Shown here: in pieces, positions 12,951 to 24,956 of the stretch
Layout of the letters: every line of letters starts with the position of its first letter
Position numbering within the stretch: position 1 is the first letter of the stretch
DNA from: Hormiphora californensis
Taxonomy: Eukaryota > Ctenophora > Tentaculata > Cydippida > Pleurobrachiidae
Reading direction: 5' to 3'
NCBI GenBank assembly: GCA_020137815.1
Contig: CM035354.1
Location: 4,296,796-4,360,795, forward strand
Length of the DNA: 64,000 nt
Notes under the pieces: model-generated
Database searches by the model: none
Seen by the model: the letters and a program-made list of their open reading frames with translations, nothing else
Told to the model about the DNA's origin: nothing
Made by a program: the position numbers and the translations under genes

Positions 12951-13336
12951 TAAGGAACCATAATAAAGTTCAAGAGCCTCCAAGAGCACCCAAGAGCGCA
13001 CCCGATCGAAGAGAGACCGCACCTGAGAGCGCACCACACCCAAAAGAGACCACAACCAAGAGCGCACCACCTCCAGAAGACACCACTTCAAGAGCGCACC
13101 ACATCAAAGAGAGTTCCCCATCCAGAAGATACCACGCGCAGGGGACACCACGCGCAGAAGAGACCAGCGCGGCGTTGTATTTGCGCGTGCGGTCTCTTCT
13201 GCGCGTGGTGTCCCCTGCGCGCGGTATCTTCTGGATGGGGAGCTCTCTTTGATGTGGTGCGCTCTTGAAGTGGTGTCTTTTGGAGGTGGTGCGCTCTTGG
13301 ATGGGGTGCGCTCTTGAACTTTATTATGGTTCCTTA
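12951..13336. mobile_element. Foldback (long inverted repeat) element, ~386 bp
   Basis: The outer 27 bp (12951-12977 and 13310-13336) are perfect inverse copies beginning TAAGGAACCATAATAAAG. The inner arms (about 13080-13164 and 13190-13274) pair over ~85 bp with two mismatches around a 25-nt loop. The left arm is about 100 bp longer and contains degenerate direct copies of CAAGAGCGCACC. No protein is encoded. It ends 305 bp upstream of the IK start codon. No target duplication is evident. Confidence 0.85.
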
Positions 13337-13640
13337 TTTCTGACTTCTTGCTGCGCCTGTGTGCGTCGATTTTTGACATGCCGACTGCCGAGATCAAAGT
13401 CAAACACTTTCAAGCTATCTGATATCTCATTCTGTTAAAATCATCGCGGAAACGTCAAAACTTCTCTCGCAGCCCCTGGTACTTGGGCCCCGCTCGCGGG
13501 GCTCTGTCCCACGCGGCACGCCCTGGCCTTGGCTGCCGCCCGGGCGCACAGGGACACGCTGGGCCTCCGTCAATTTTGAAGAATCTTATAATCTGTTAAC
13601 AATTAGATACAGTATGGTGGTGAGATAGTAAGATATAAAG
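13337..13640. other. IK upstream region with a GC-rich, CpG-rich patch
   Basis: About 13460-13570 is markedly GC- and CpG-rich in an otherwise moderate-GC setting, with short self-complementary stretches such as CTGTCCC and GGGACA. It lies just upstream of the IK start codon, so it may be promoter sequence. A structured RNA is an alternative that I cannot exclude. Confidence 0.35.
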
Positions 13641-15696
13641 ATGCCACCAGCAGTCGAGGGAAGCGGTGAGGAGGCGTTCTCCAACCCTATCGCCCCGGCA
13701 AACCTACCCCGAGACGAGGATGGAGAAGAGAAAAACTCCTTTGTCAAGCCGTGAGTGATGGTCAAACTTCATATTATAATCCGGTGTTTCGACTGCCCTA
13801 ATATCTCTGTCACTAATTCTCTAAACTCCCCCAGGTCCAATTTGACGAATGCTGACTTCCGTAAGATGATGATGACCCCAGGGCCAAGATCCAGTGGCAG
13901 TGCTGCTGCCAAGGGTTCCCAGGGCGGACAAAAGAAGTCCCGAGATGCGGACCGGGAAAAGATGAGGGAAAGGGAACTCCGCTTGCGAGATAAGAAGGTG
14001 ACTGGTGAGAAAATGTGAGAAACGAGGAGCTGTTATTGAGTTTACTGTTTACTGTTTTTGTCATCTTTACTAACACATTTCATTGCAGCAAAAGAAGAGC
14101 GAGTATTTGGAGTACAAGAAGACTACAGAAGCTCGACAGAAAGAGCTCAATGAGAAGTACAGGGACAGGGCCGGCGAGAGGAGGGTTGAGCAGAAAAACT
14201 TTGAGATAGCAAACTTTGCTACCCCTGCCAACCCATATGCTCCTACTGCACAAACTATTGGAACGATGGCGGACAGACGAAAACAGACAATCCAAGAATC
14301 CAAGTTTTTGGGAGGAGACATGGAGCATACTCATTTGGTGAAAGGTCTCGATTTCGCTCTTCTCCAGAAGATGAGGGAAGAAATGTCAAAGTCGGAGCAA
14401 ACGGAAAAGGTTAAAAAAGATGAAATTGTTAAGAAAATTGATATAAAAGGTGACACCAGCTTGTCCAAGTCAAAACTCGCCCCCGTTTCGGAAGAGGGAG
14501 TTCGTTTTAAATCGGCAATGGCAGAAAACGTCCATCGGTTGTTGTTCCTTCACCGGCCTCCCGATCGAAATGAGCTGTTTGCCCAAAACCGGATGGCCTA
14601 CGTTGTTGAGCTGGATGACGAATTTGCCGAATCAGACATCCCAACGACCCTCATCCGGAGTAAAGCAGAAGCGAAAGTGGGAACAGAAACACGAACACTG
14701 TCGAACAATGACAACGTGATCAACAAGCTGACACAGATTCTGAGTTATCTCCGACAGGGAAACAGGGGCAAGAAACATCACAAGAAGAAAGACAAGGCTA
14801 AGTTTGACCAATTTGATGCTGCTCATTCGAAACCGGCACCAATCTCAACGTCACAAGAGGACGATATCTTCGCAGGGGTTGGAGAGTATGTTCCGGCTGG
14901 TATGCCGGGGGCCCCCGCTCCTAAATCCCTCGACAAGCCAGTCTCATACTTCGGTGAGTATGACAGGGATCACGCTAGGAAAGAGGAGGAGAGGGAGGTG
15001 CAGGATGCAGTGAAAAGGAGAGCAGTTGAAGCGAGGAAGTTGCGTCTGGACGCCCTCCAACCCCAGGACAGTTACATGGAGTGTTACCCTGGTGCAATGG
15101 AGGAAACTGCAACATACGACTCAGATGAGGAAGCCGATTACTCAAAAATGGACATGGTATGTATTATTACAGGGGGAGAGGGAGTGGAGGGGCATGGTAT
15201 TTGGGGGTTGAGGCATGGTATGCAATATTACGGGGTTTTGGATGGGGTGCAGGCATGGTATTATATGCTATTTTTTTCTGTGATTTGTTCTGTTGGTAAC
15301 ACGCCTCATATTCCCCCAGGGTAACAAGAAGGGTCCTCTGACTCGGTGGGACTTTGATAGTGAGGATAAATACAACAGTTACATGGACAACAGAGAGGCC
15401 CTTCCCAAGGCTGCATTCCAGTTTGGCATCAAGATGAGCGAGGGCAGGTAGGCAATGTGGGGTGGTGTTGTGAAGATGTTCTAAAATCTGGTGTTTTCAC
15501 GCTAGGATTGATCGTTAAATCTATCTCTTCTGAACCAGTTCTCTCCCCTCCCAGGAAAAACAAGAAGCAGACTAAGGCGGCTGACGAGAAGCAGAAGCTC
15601 GACCGGGAGATGCAGAAGATCAATGCACTGTTGAACAAGCGGAAAGCAACAGGAGGAGGGGAGGGTGGTGTTGCTGAGAAAGCAGCCCGTTATTGA
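13641..15696 (+). CDS. IK: IK / RED spliceosome-associated protein
   Basis: Homologue of the RED (IK) protein, a component of the activated spliceosome that works with SMU1. Five exons: 13641-13750, 13835-13997, 14089-15156, 15320-15447 and 15555-15696, all joining in phase, giving about 536 aa (human ~557). The N-terminus carries the RED motif SNLTNADFRKMMMTP. The conserved core includes SKFLGGDMEHTHLVKGLDFA (residues ~155-175) and the acidic YMECYPGAMEE, DSDEEADYSKMD and GPLTRWDFDSEDKYN stretches. The C-terminus is the Lys-rich segment found in the family. The long Arg-Glu/Arg-Asp dipeptide tract that names the vertebrate protein is reduced to a short charged helix (~305-325). A foldback element lies 305 bp upstream. 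REV3L starts 234 bp downstream on the same strand. Confidence 0.95.
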
Positions 15697-15930
15697 AGTG
15701 ATCTGAGTTGTTGTTGAGTTGTGATTGAGTTAGACTGTGCTGCAGACCCCAAATATAGACTGTATCAGTGTTTCGAAAGTGGAAGCAAGAATGAATTATA
15801 GTGACTGTACTGTTCTTCAAGTTTCTCTTATTTTTCACGTCACCCCAATTTTTTGTCTAGTTAGAATCCCATTCAACCTTCCGAAAAACACCTCCACTAA
15901 CAAATATCTCTAGTAGAATGGTCCGACCTA

Positions 15931-18900
15931 ATGGAGTCATGTACTTTTTCCCAGAGATGTGTGTCTGTTGATGATTACCTCTCGCCCCCAATATCTGGCA
16001 TCGATCCAACAATATGCCCCATAACCCAGCAACCCATCCGAAAGGTAATAAACTTAGAAATATATTGGTGTGACTCATAGCCCATTATAGGCTTGTCATT
16101 ATTGGTTATCCAAAGATGAGCGATCTTTCACAATGTTAACCAGTTTTATTATTTCAGGTTCCAGTTCTAAGGATATTTGGTGCTACTCAAAACGGCCAGA
16201 AGAGCTGTACACATGTCCACGGTGTGTTTCCATACCTTCTGGTACCTCGTGATGATATCCCTGATTTCAATCCAGGTAAAAGTCCTCTTCGTTAGACACA
16301 TCCAATGTACAGAGCCATGTAAAATGTAGCCTTCCTGAGACAGGATCTTAGATGCTGGGGATCATTCGAATGTAATAACACAATGCCGCGATACGTTCTG
16401 TGTGGTTATCTAACATCTACCTTCCATTTTACAGCAACAGGTTTAGTGGAGTTCCACAAATCCCTGGAGGCAGTTCTAAACCGGAGCTACGGATCCTCAA
16501 TGGGTCAATTTATCCACAGCATTAGACCTGTCGCTGGAATCCCTTTTTACGGGTTTCATGAGACGGAGAGGGTGTTTCTAAGGGTAGAGTTTTACCAACA
16601 TCGGTATATGAAGCGGGCTGCAGAGCAACTTCTACAATGCTGCATCGGGTAAGAAATTTGTTGGTTTGATGCCTCTAACTGAGGTTGCCTTGGTCAACCC
16701 TATCTTACCACGCTCCAGTAAAATAAGGGTGAAAATATACCCTTATGATTGTAACAGCTCACATTGTATACATGTTATTAGAAAAGATAAACTAACAATT
16801 GTATTTCCAGGGACCGTCCTGTCCAGCCGCACGAGGCCCACTACAACTACTCCCTTCAATTCCTAACCGACTACAACATCCACGGCATGAATCTGATCCA
16901 CTACAAAAGGGTCATCTTTCGAACAACCGAGGAGGAATATGATAAGATCCGACCAAATATCCCATATCCTGACTACTTAAATCAGGTTTCTACCAACTGA
17001 TATAGTATATACCATTGCTGTTGTAATGTGTTGTAATAGCAGTGTGTTCAGTGTTCACCCGAATCCTCTTCCTCAGGTTGTTGATCTTGGAACCGTGCCC
17101 CAGCGTCATCTTCTAAGCCCTGAGAAGGCTGTAAAGCGGTGTGCCAGTGAGCTAGAATTGGATGTCTTGGCTTCAGATATCCTGAATGTTCTATTTATTG
17201 ATGTGAACTGCAACCCCGGGCTGAAGTGAGTATTTAACTAGGTTACTTAGTACTTACTAATTAGGTTAGATTACTTATTCAGAAATTGCTTCGATGATTA
17301 AGTAATTAGTATAGTAACTTGATTTCAATGATGAATGATTATCTACCCTCTTATTTTCAGGGCTATTTGTGATGAGGAAAGACAGCGCCGACACAAAACA
17401 GGGATTTACACACCTCAAAATAAACCCTCCACGCCAATAAGGGGTAAAGCGAGCCTACCTCAAACCCGCGAATGGGAGTTAAAGTTGCAGAGAATCATCC
17501 AGAACCAGGTGGTACCTGATCAAGATGTCATGGATTTCCTGGTTGACCTAAACGCCACACAGTTCCAATGCCTCAACTCCTCCCCTTCTTCAAATAGTTC
17601 CCAACCCCGACTTTCTTCACCCGCTTCCTCAAAAACTCCCTCGTTGCCATCGTCTACTTCACAACCAAAACTAAGGGAGAAGTTGTTACGTCGCCGGCAG
17701 CTGAACCTTTCCATCAGACCAGATGAAGAAGAAGAGGCTGAAGAAGACGAGGAAAGGGTTTCATTGGAGATGTCCCAGAGAGTTTTCTACCCTTCAGAGG
17801 ATAGTAACGACCGTGAACTCCCAACATCTTCTGGTGGGTTGAAACAACAAACATCACTATCTGCAGATTTGGTTCCTAGTTCCCAGAATGGTACCACTAC
17901 CAGCATCAATGTTGTTCGCAGCACTCCACCAGAATTAGTGAAATCAATCCTCATACCCGACACTCCTCCCTCTGAAACAGCTGATCTTCGGGGACCTGAA
18001 AATCCAGAATCTGATGTTCGGGAACCTGAAAAGCTAGAACCTGTTCTTCGGGAAAGCCCAGAACCCGGAAACCCAGAACCTGATCCTCCTACTGAGAGAA
18101 ATGGAAGCACTGAGTCAGCAACACAAATCCATCCCACACCGTATCCAAGAGAAACCATGTCTGAAGAAAGTGAAGATGAGTTTGATGAATTTCCGGATAG
18201 TTTCCTTATGCAGTTGGATGGAGCCAACGATTCTGGACCAGAGAAAAGAAAACGAAGGAGGCTGGGTGGAAGGGTAGAACCTTCGACCAGAGTTACTCGT
18301 AACACAAACAAACTAGGGAAGGCATTGTTTGCTAACACAAAGCCGTCAGTACCCCTTCAGAAACCTTGTAAAATGTCTCCATCGAAAGAAATTGCGTCCA
18401 GTTCCACTGCATCAGTGCTCTGTTCTCGCCAAATCTCACCACCACCTTCAACTCTCAGAAAATCAGTTGACAAGTCTTCTCCGTTTACAAAATCTCCAGT
18501 GAGAGAACAAAGTAAGTTGCCTCTATCGTCTCCCTTGAAGTCCCCTAGCAACAGACCAGGCATCAGCCGGATAAAACTGAGTCAAGATTCAACTACCAGT
18601 GGATTGTCCCTGTCACAGTTTGAGGACCTACAAAAATTCTCCCCGCGGCCATCACGGGAGAAACGTTACAAACAAATCAACATTGTCTCCCCCTCTACAA
18701 GTTCTCCACCCGCCAGTTCCTCGAGCAGAAGACATCACTTGTCCTCATCCAGGAGGAAGAAGCGGCGTGATAGGACTCCGACCAAGGATAGGAAACCAAT
18801 GGAGCGAAAAGCTCTCTTCACACCCCAACGTCAGGACGAATCGCCTCTGAAGTCTGTTACTACGCCCGTCATTCAGTTGTCACATAAAACTTGTCCCCCA

Positions 18901-21900
18901 AAACAACTATTTTCTCAAGAAGAGGATTCCCCCAAATCAAAGATCAAATCCATCCTTCAGAATCTTGCGGGGTGGAGTCAGGGTGGGTGTGATGTAAGTG
19001 TAGGTGAGGCTAGCAGTAGTAGTAGCAGCTCTGAAAGTGAAACTACTCAAGAGGAGGAGGAGGAAGAAGGGAAGGAGTTGAAGGAGAGAGTGATGAACTG
19101 GATGAGTGAGAGTGAGGCATCACAAGACGAGGGTCCAGTTGTTGAGGAAAGTATGGTAAAGAAGCAGCAAGATCCCGTTACAACTCCAGCCTCAACTAGA
19201 CAGCCTGGGCCACCAAAATTAGCGCCACAATCAGTTACATCTAAAAATGCATCGTCACTTTTTGCTGGACTATCTTTCACTCCAGCTGATCGATCGAATA
19301 TAATGGAAGCTGAAAACTCATCTGTCTCAATCTTCAGTTCTCCTAAAAATCATTCTTTGAACATGAGCTCATCAATTGAAAACAAATCAACTAGCCCTAA
19401 ATCTCCTGAGACTCAAAATCTTGCTGAAGCTAACTCGCCAGCGACTCGACCATCAAATAATGCTAAGTCGTCTGGTAGTTTCAAGTTATCTGACTGCAAA
19501 TTACCAGAAACTCCTAAACTTGACCTTCCATCTTCTGGGGAAGACCTCTTCCCGTCCAATAAGTCTGTAAACTCTTCTCCGGTGAGTGCCAGTCCTATCA
19601 ACTTCTCCGGTTCAAGTGGTAGTAGTCATCCCCGACTTGAACTGGATTCCTCCCTTTTCTTCAGCCAATACCAACTGGATAAGGAACCACAAAAACCATC
19701 ACAAACAACCACATTTACCTATCTTACCCTTCCACCAAGTGTGGCTGAAGCGACTGCATTTGTTAGCGATCAACTGGGCGGTGATGTCTCTGTTGTGGAG
19801 CCTTTCTGTAGTATCCGATCTGATGTGCCACCGGTTCAGAAACTTGGTACCAAAAGAATGGTTGTTGAGCACATTGATACTCTTCCAACTGAACCTTTCT
19901 ACCCAGAGTGTTGTAAGGAGTTGGGTGTTACACCTCTGGAGACTGTAGCGGAGGTCCTTGGAGTTGGGATGCCGAGAGCGGACGTGGTTACTACCCTCAA
20001 GTATTCAGTTCCCCCGCCTTCGCTTAAAGATGTCAGGGATTGGCTCAAAACTAAACGGTCCAAACAACCTAGTTCTGATTCTAAACAGCAGCTGTCTGGT
20101 AAAGCTGATTCTGAACCGCTACCTGTTACAGTGTGCTCAACTCCGATCCATCCCAAATCAACCTTCAAGAGTCTTCCTGACAAGTTTCTGACACCCATTG
20201 CTCGACCATCACCCCTCAGCCGAAAAAGGAGACGTGGGGTCAACCCACAAGCTCCTGTTAAGTTCACACCGGCAGCACAAGTCTCCATCCTCTCTCCAAC
20301 ACTCCAACAAAACTCCCAAATAACATCAAACCACGACAGCTTCAAATTCAGTCCTGTCGTAACGGATAGCACCAAATCACATGTCATTCAACACTTAACG
20401 GTCATGAGTGTTGAGATTCTGGCGGGATCCGTCGGTGAAAAACGGTCCGATCCGAGGTATGACAGTGTCATTGCCATCTTTTACTCGCTCTACAATGACA
20501 GCAGAGAGGGGTTTGATGATGGGGTGATATGTGTTACCCCGGTAATCAAACCTAAAGAAATCACCGGGAATTTGGTATTTTGTGACACCGAAGGTGAAGT
20601 TTACGAAGAATTTTTCAAGGTCATTCACTGCTATGACCCAGACATCTTGGTAGGATACCAAATCAAAACATCATCCTTGGGATACCTTATCGAACGAGGC
20701 CACGCTATAGGCCTCAACTTCCAATCCCGGATTTCACGTTTTCCAGAGGAGGAAAAACCTGAAGCAGAGGGTGGGGTATCTGGATGGTGGGTGACGGGGA
20801 CCAATGAGGTTCAACTGGCCGGTAGGGTTATCCTAAACTTGTGGAGGTTAATGAAAACTGAAGTAACACTAACTCGATACACGTTTGAAAGTGTTGCATA
20901 TCATGTACTACATGAAAGATTCGCCCTTCTTTCCAACAAGTCTCTCCTTTCCCTCTACTCGTCCCCAAAAACTTTCACCGAGTTCCACGAGTACCTCTCT
21001 GTCCGTTGCCGTGGTAACCTTCGACTTCTCCTGGACCTAAACATCATCGTCAGGACGAGTGAGATGGGCAGGTTGTTTGGAATCGAGTTCTTCAATGTTC
21101 TCTCCCGTGGTTCCCAGTACCGGGTCGAGTCCATGATGTGCAGACTCTCAAAACCCCTCAATTTCATCAGTATCAGCCCCTCTCCAGAACAGAGGGGATC
21201 CATGGCCGCTCCAGAGCTAATACCATTGGTCATGGAGCCAGAGTCAACGTTTTATGGCGACCCCGTAGTGGTCCTTGACTTCCAGTCCTTGTATCCCAGT
21301 ATGATAATAGCGTATAACCTGTGTTTTAGCACGTGTCTGGGTCGGGTTAACTATCTAAGTAACGGCGGTAGTTTCCCATTTGGCGCCTCGAACCTCTACG
21401 TTCCCCCACACCTCCTTACTAAATACAAAGACCACTTGTTTGTATCTCCCAACGGGGTAGCATTTGTCACAGACTCTGTCCGGAAGGGTGTCCTACCGAA
21501 GATGTTGTCTGAGATTCTTGAGACACGGATTATGGTGAAGGAGATGATGAAGAAGTTCAAGGATGATAAGGCGCTGTACAAGATGTTAGATGCGAGGCAG
21601 ATGGCACTGAAACTAATTGCTAATGTGACCTATGGGTATACCTCAGCTAACTTCTCTGGTAGAATGCCTTGTATAGAGATAGGGGATAGTATTGTGGCGA
21701 AGGGTAGGGAGACTTTAGAGGCAACGATAGAACTAATAAACAACACTCCTAAATGGGGTGGTAGGGTGGTATATGGAGATACAGATAGCGTGTTTGTTCT
21801 TTTCAAGGGGTGTTCCAAATCTGAGGCATTTACCCGAGGTCAAGAGATAGCTAGTTTTGTAACCGGGCTAAACCCAAAACCAGTGAAATTAAAGTTTGAG

Positions 21901-22818
21901 AAGGTCTACCAGCCGTGTGTTCTGCAAACCAAGAAACGGTACGTGGGAATGAAGTTCGAGACTTTGGACGATCCGGGAGAGTATGAGGCAAAGGGAATAG
22001 AGACAGTGAGGCGAGATGGGTGCCCGGCGTCTGTTAAAACACTCAAACACGCCCTAAATCTCTTGTTCCGGTCCCGAGATATCAGCCAAGTGAAGAAGTT
22101 TGTTCAAAATCAGTTTCTCAAAATTAGCAGGGGCAGTTTGTCGGTCCAGGACTACATATTTGCTAAAGAGTACCGAGGAAGGGAGGGTTATCGTCCGGGA
22201 GCTTGTGTTCCAGCTCTCGAACTAGCAAAACGCCGCCAAAAGGTCGACACTAGAAGTGAACCTTTAGTGGGTGAGAGAGTGCAATATGTGATTTGTTATG
22301 GGACACCTGGTCTACCTCTTATCCAACTTATCCACGAGCCCTGGGAGGTCATCCACTCAGACCACCTCCAAATCAACTCCCTATACTACATTACCAAGTC
22401 TCTAGTACCCCCTCTCCAGCGAGTATTTGGGTTAATGGGTGTTAACGTGATGGAATGGTGGAATGAACTACCGAGGGATATCCGCAGTCACAGACAGGCA
22501 TCTGGTGGAATTGGTAAACACACCATCTCACATTACTTCCAAACGAAACACTGTGTATTCTGTGATAGAGTATCAGATACCTTGTGTGAGTGTTATAATA
22601 ACACACAGAAAGTGGGTGTACTTGTGGAATCTGGTCTGAGTCTGGCGATATCACAGTTACAATGTGTGGAGAGGATTTGTGTGGATTGTATGGGGGTCAG
22701 TGGGGTGAGGTGTGGGAATATGACATGTCCTGTACTGTACAAGAGGGCACGGCTGGAGGAGAAGGTAGGAGAAAGGGAAGGAGTGAAGGATGATATTTTT
22801 AAATTGTTCCAATGGTAA
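15931..22818 (+). CDS. REV3L: DNA polymerase zeta catalytic subunit REV3L
   Basis: B-family translesion polymerase that extends past DNA lesions. Six exons: 15931-16044, 16158-16275, 16435-16648, 16811-16985, 17077-17225 and 17361-22818, about 2075 aa (human ~3130, yeast ~1500). The start ATG gives [20 protein letters not shown], matching the family N-terminus. The N-terminal domain continues with [17 protein letters not shown] and [12 protein letters not shown] ~900-residue Ser/Pro-rich disordered spacer follows, then the exonuclease-like and polymerase domains. Motif A is DFQSLYPSM (~21278), motif B is [18 protein letters not shown], and motif C is YGDTDSVFV (~21772). The C-terminus keeps both Cys clusters: CVFC...CEC (zinc-binding CysA) and CVDC...CGNMTC (CysB, Fe-S type). 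All residues after about number 257 are in one uninterrupted 5.5-kb exon. Full length and apparently intact. Confidence 0.97.
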
Positions 22819-22965
22819 CTTATTTTTCTCTTTTTTACTCACAAAAGCACACTTTTATATGTTGATTAGTTTTATAATTTCGTAAAAATTATTCAAAAAC
22901 TGTGTTTCAACCATGATTCTACTTCCAGACCCCTTCCCCTGCTCACCACTTCACCCTTTCTAGCA

Positions 22966-24113
22966 ATGTCAGGAGTCGACTACAGCCAACTGTTGTCTCA
23001 GTTTAATACACGAGCAGAACGTGTAGAGATCTGGTGTGAGACTTGTGAGATATCTTTCTCAGGAGAGCGACAACTTGACGCTCACACGAGGTAAAGGGTG
23101 GAGAAGGTTTATTCTGAATTCGATGGAGTTTGGCCAATGTTTCTTGGAGTTGGACAATGCGTGGGCCAAAATGTGGCACACAGAGATGTCTCACATGGAC
23201 GTAGCGCGCGGTCTTCCATTTCAAACGCTTTCAGTTGTCAACATTTGTCTTACAATAATCACCTGCGCGCGGTGAGATGCCCATGTTTTGGCGGGTGTAG
23301 CCAATTAACTTTTCACTGCCGAAACTGCAGCAGTTAAGTGAGTTAATTAATTGATTCATGATTGATGTAAATCTTTCAGGAGTCATATTTTGTGTGATTT
23401 TGACGATTGTACGTTTGAGGGAAACAAGGAAACTGTAAAATCTCACAAAAAAGATGAACATGATATTACAGAATCCATCCATGTAAGATACAAGTCAACG
23501 GCTCCATGTACCATGATAACAACCCCAGTTTTGTACCTCATCTAACCCCCGCCATCTCCAGGTATTTTCAATGGACAACCCAGCAGTTCTTGATGCGTGG
23601 CTGAACGAGCGGCGACGTAACTTTCCCTCCTCCGGGAACAAAGAACTGAAAAGGGTTCGTGAGGAGACCCGCCGGGAGAGGGGCCATGTCGGGACGGATA
23701 GATCTTACACACTAAAGGGAGACAAGTGGGCGGTAAAAAGACACAAACCATGTCTACCAGGTCTGGGTGCTTACAGCGATAGTGAAGAAGAAGAAGAGGA
23801 AGGGGAGGTAGCAGACGACACACCAGAACCATCAAAACCTACCGAGGAGGAGACACTCGATCCTAAAGTGGAGAAGGCCCTCAAAAAGTTTAAATCGTAC
23901 GCTAAGATGGTGTCTTCAGAGGGGAGAAAGGTGAACCTTGGACACAAGAAATGGAATGGGGTAATGAAGAGTGGGAGGAGAAGGTTTCAACCGACGCTTC
24001 TTTACAAACTACTGTCTGCTGATGTAACCAGTGAACACAACACTGTTTTACAGTGCATCAGGCACATAGTTGATAACAATTTCTTTGATAAGACCAACCA
24101 ATCTGACAGTTGA
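22966..24113 (+). CDS. NUFIP1: NUFIP1 homologue (snoRNP assembly factor)
   Basis: Related to nuclear FMR1-interacting protein 1 / yeast Rsa1, a box C/D snoRNP assembly platform. Three exons: 22966-23090, 23380-23482 and 23562-24113, about 259 aa (human ~495). The N-terminus has two zinc-finger-like units: CETCEISFSGERQLDAHTR and, after the first intron, CDFDDCTFEGNKETVKSH. The NUFIP/PEP core (VLDAWLNERRRNFPS, ~90-105) is the conserved SNU13/15.5K-binding helix. An acidic patch (DSEEEEEEGE) follows. The C-terminus (TLLYKLLSADVTSEHNTVLQ) matches the ZNHIT3-binding tail of the family. The middle of the human protein is absent, so this is a compact version. MAGOH follows on the same strand after 843 bp of palindromic repeats. 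Confidence 0.88.
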
Positions 24114-24173
24114 ACGAGGGACTGTTTTTAAATAATTTATTAGAATTTTAGAGCATTCACTTTTTATATGAGG

Positions 24174-24361
24174 CATAAACTCTGGCCACTGGCACGTTAT
24201 TTCAGATACCTTTCTCCCAGCGCGCCGCTGGGAGAAGGTAGCTGTAGTTTATCCGCCAGTGGCGGATAAACTGGTTTAAATCACGACGACGATCCTGAGG
24301 CGTAGCCGAGGGAGAGGCGGAGGGGTTTAAACCAATAACGTGCCATTGGTCAGAGTTTATG
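24174..24361. mobile_element. 188-bp palindromic MITE
   Basis: Terminal inverted repeats of 28 bp (CATAAACTCTGGCCACTGGC at the left, two mismatches to the right end) enclose two further perfect hairpins, one built on CTCCCAGCG/CGCTGGGAG and one on TTTATCCGCC/GGCGGATAAA. Non-coding. Confidence 0.8.
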
Positions 24362-24363
24362 GG

Positions 24364-24838
24364 TTATATACCCTGCTTTAGTTGTTTGTTTCAAGTATTA
24401 CACACTAACAAGAGAGAGAACACTAATCAAAACACACAAAGAGAACTGAGAAACAGTCAAAAACATCTCTCAATTGAGTGTATATTGTTTGGTAACAGTT
24501 ACTAAGGAGAGAGAGAAAGAAATAACAAGATATGGGGCATGCCAGACATAACACAGAGGAATTGAGATAGTGAAACAAAAGGGGAGATAAAGAGAGAGAA
24601 ATTGACGGAATGTGTTGTTTCTTTCTCTCCAATGCAGTGTGTAACTCTTGCAAACAGTGTTCCCTCTGTATTTCAGTAAGAACTGATCATTTACACACAC
24701 TTTGAATGTAACATAGGAGTTAATAATAAACAGCCAGCCAGTGGGAAATAATCTGCCGCTGGACTGGCTGTATATTGAGAGCGCGCCAGTGGGACTTCTC
24801 GCCGCTGGCGGGTTATTTAAGTTAGCAGGGTATATAAG
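24364..24838. mobile_element. Second palindromic element abutting the first
   Basis: Ends are the inverse pair TTATATACCCTGCT (24364-24377) and AGCAGGGTATATAA (24825-24838). The interior has a hairpin CAGCCAGCCAGTGG.../CCGCTGGACTGGCTG near 24740 and a related CGCGCCAGTGGG motif. The 14-bp ends are the only boundary evidence. Confidence 0.6.
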
Positions 24839-24956
24839 ACAATAAATGTATTGTACCACTCGGAGATACTGACCATTTCTACTATTTATCTGTTGGTAAA
24901 AGAGACAGTCTGAACAAATCAGCTAACCATCACTAACTTTTAAAAATAGGGGCACT

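Noticed and set aside
18599-20387. Many open frames on other frames and the opposite strand of REV3L
   Set aside because: They are shadows of the long REV3L exon; only the REV3L frame has conserved motifs.
23098-23337. Open frames inside the first NUFIP1 intron
   Set aside because: The zinc-finger exons at 22966-23090 and 23380-23482 join in phase without this segment.
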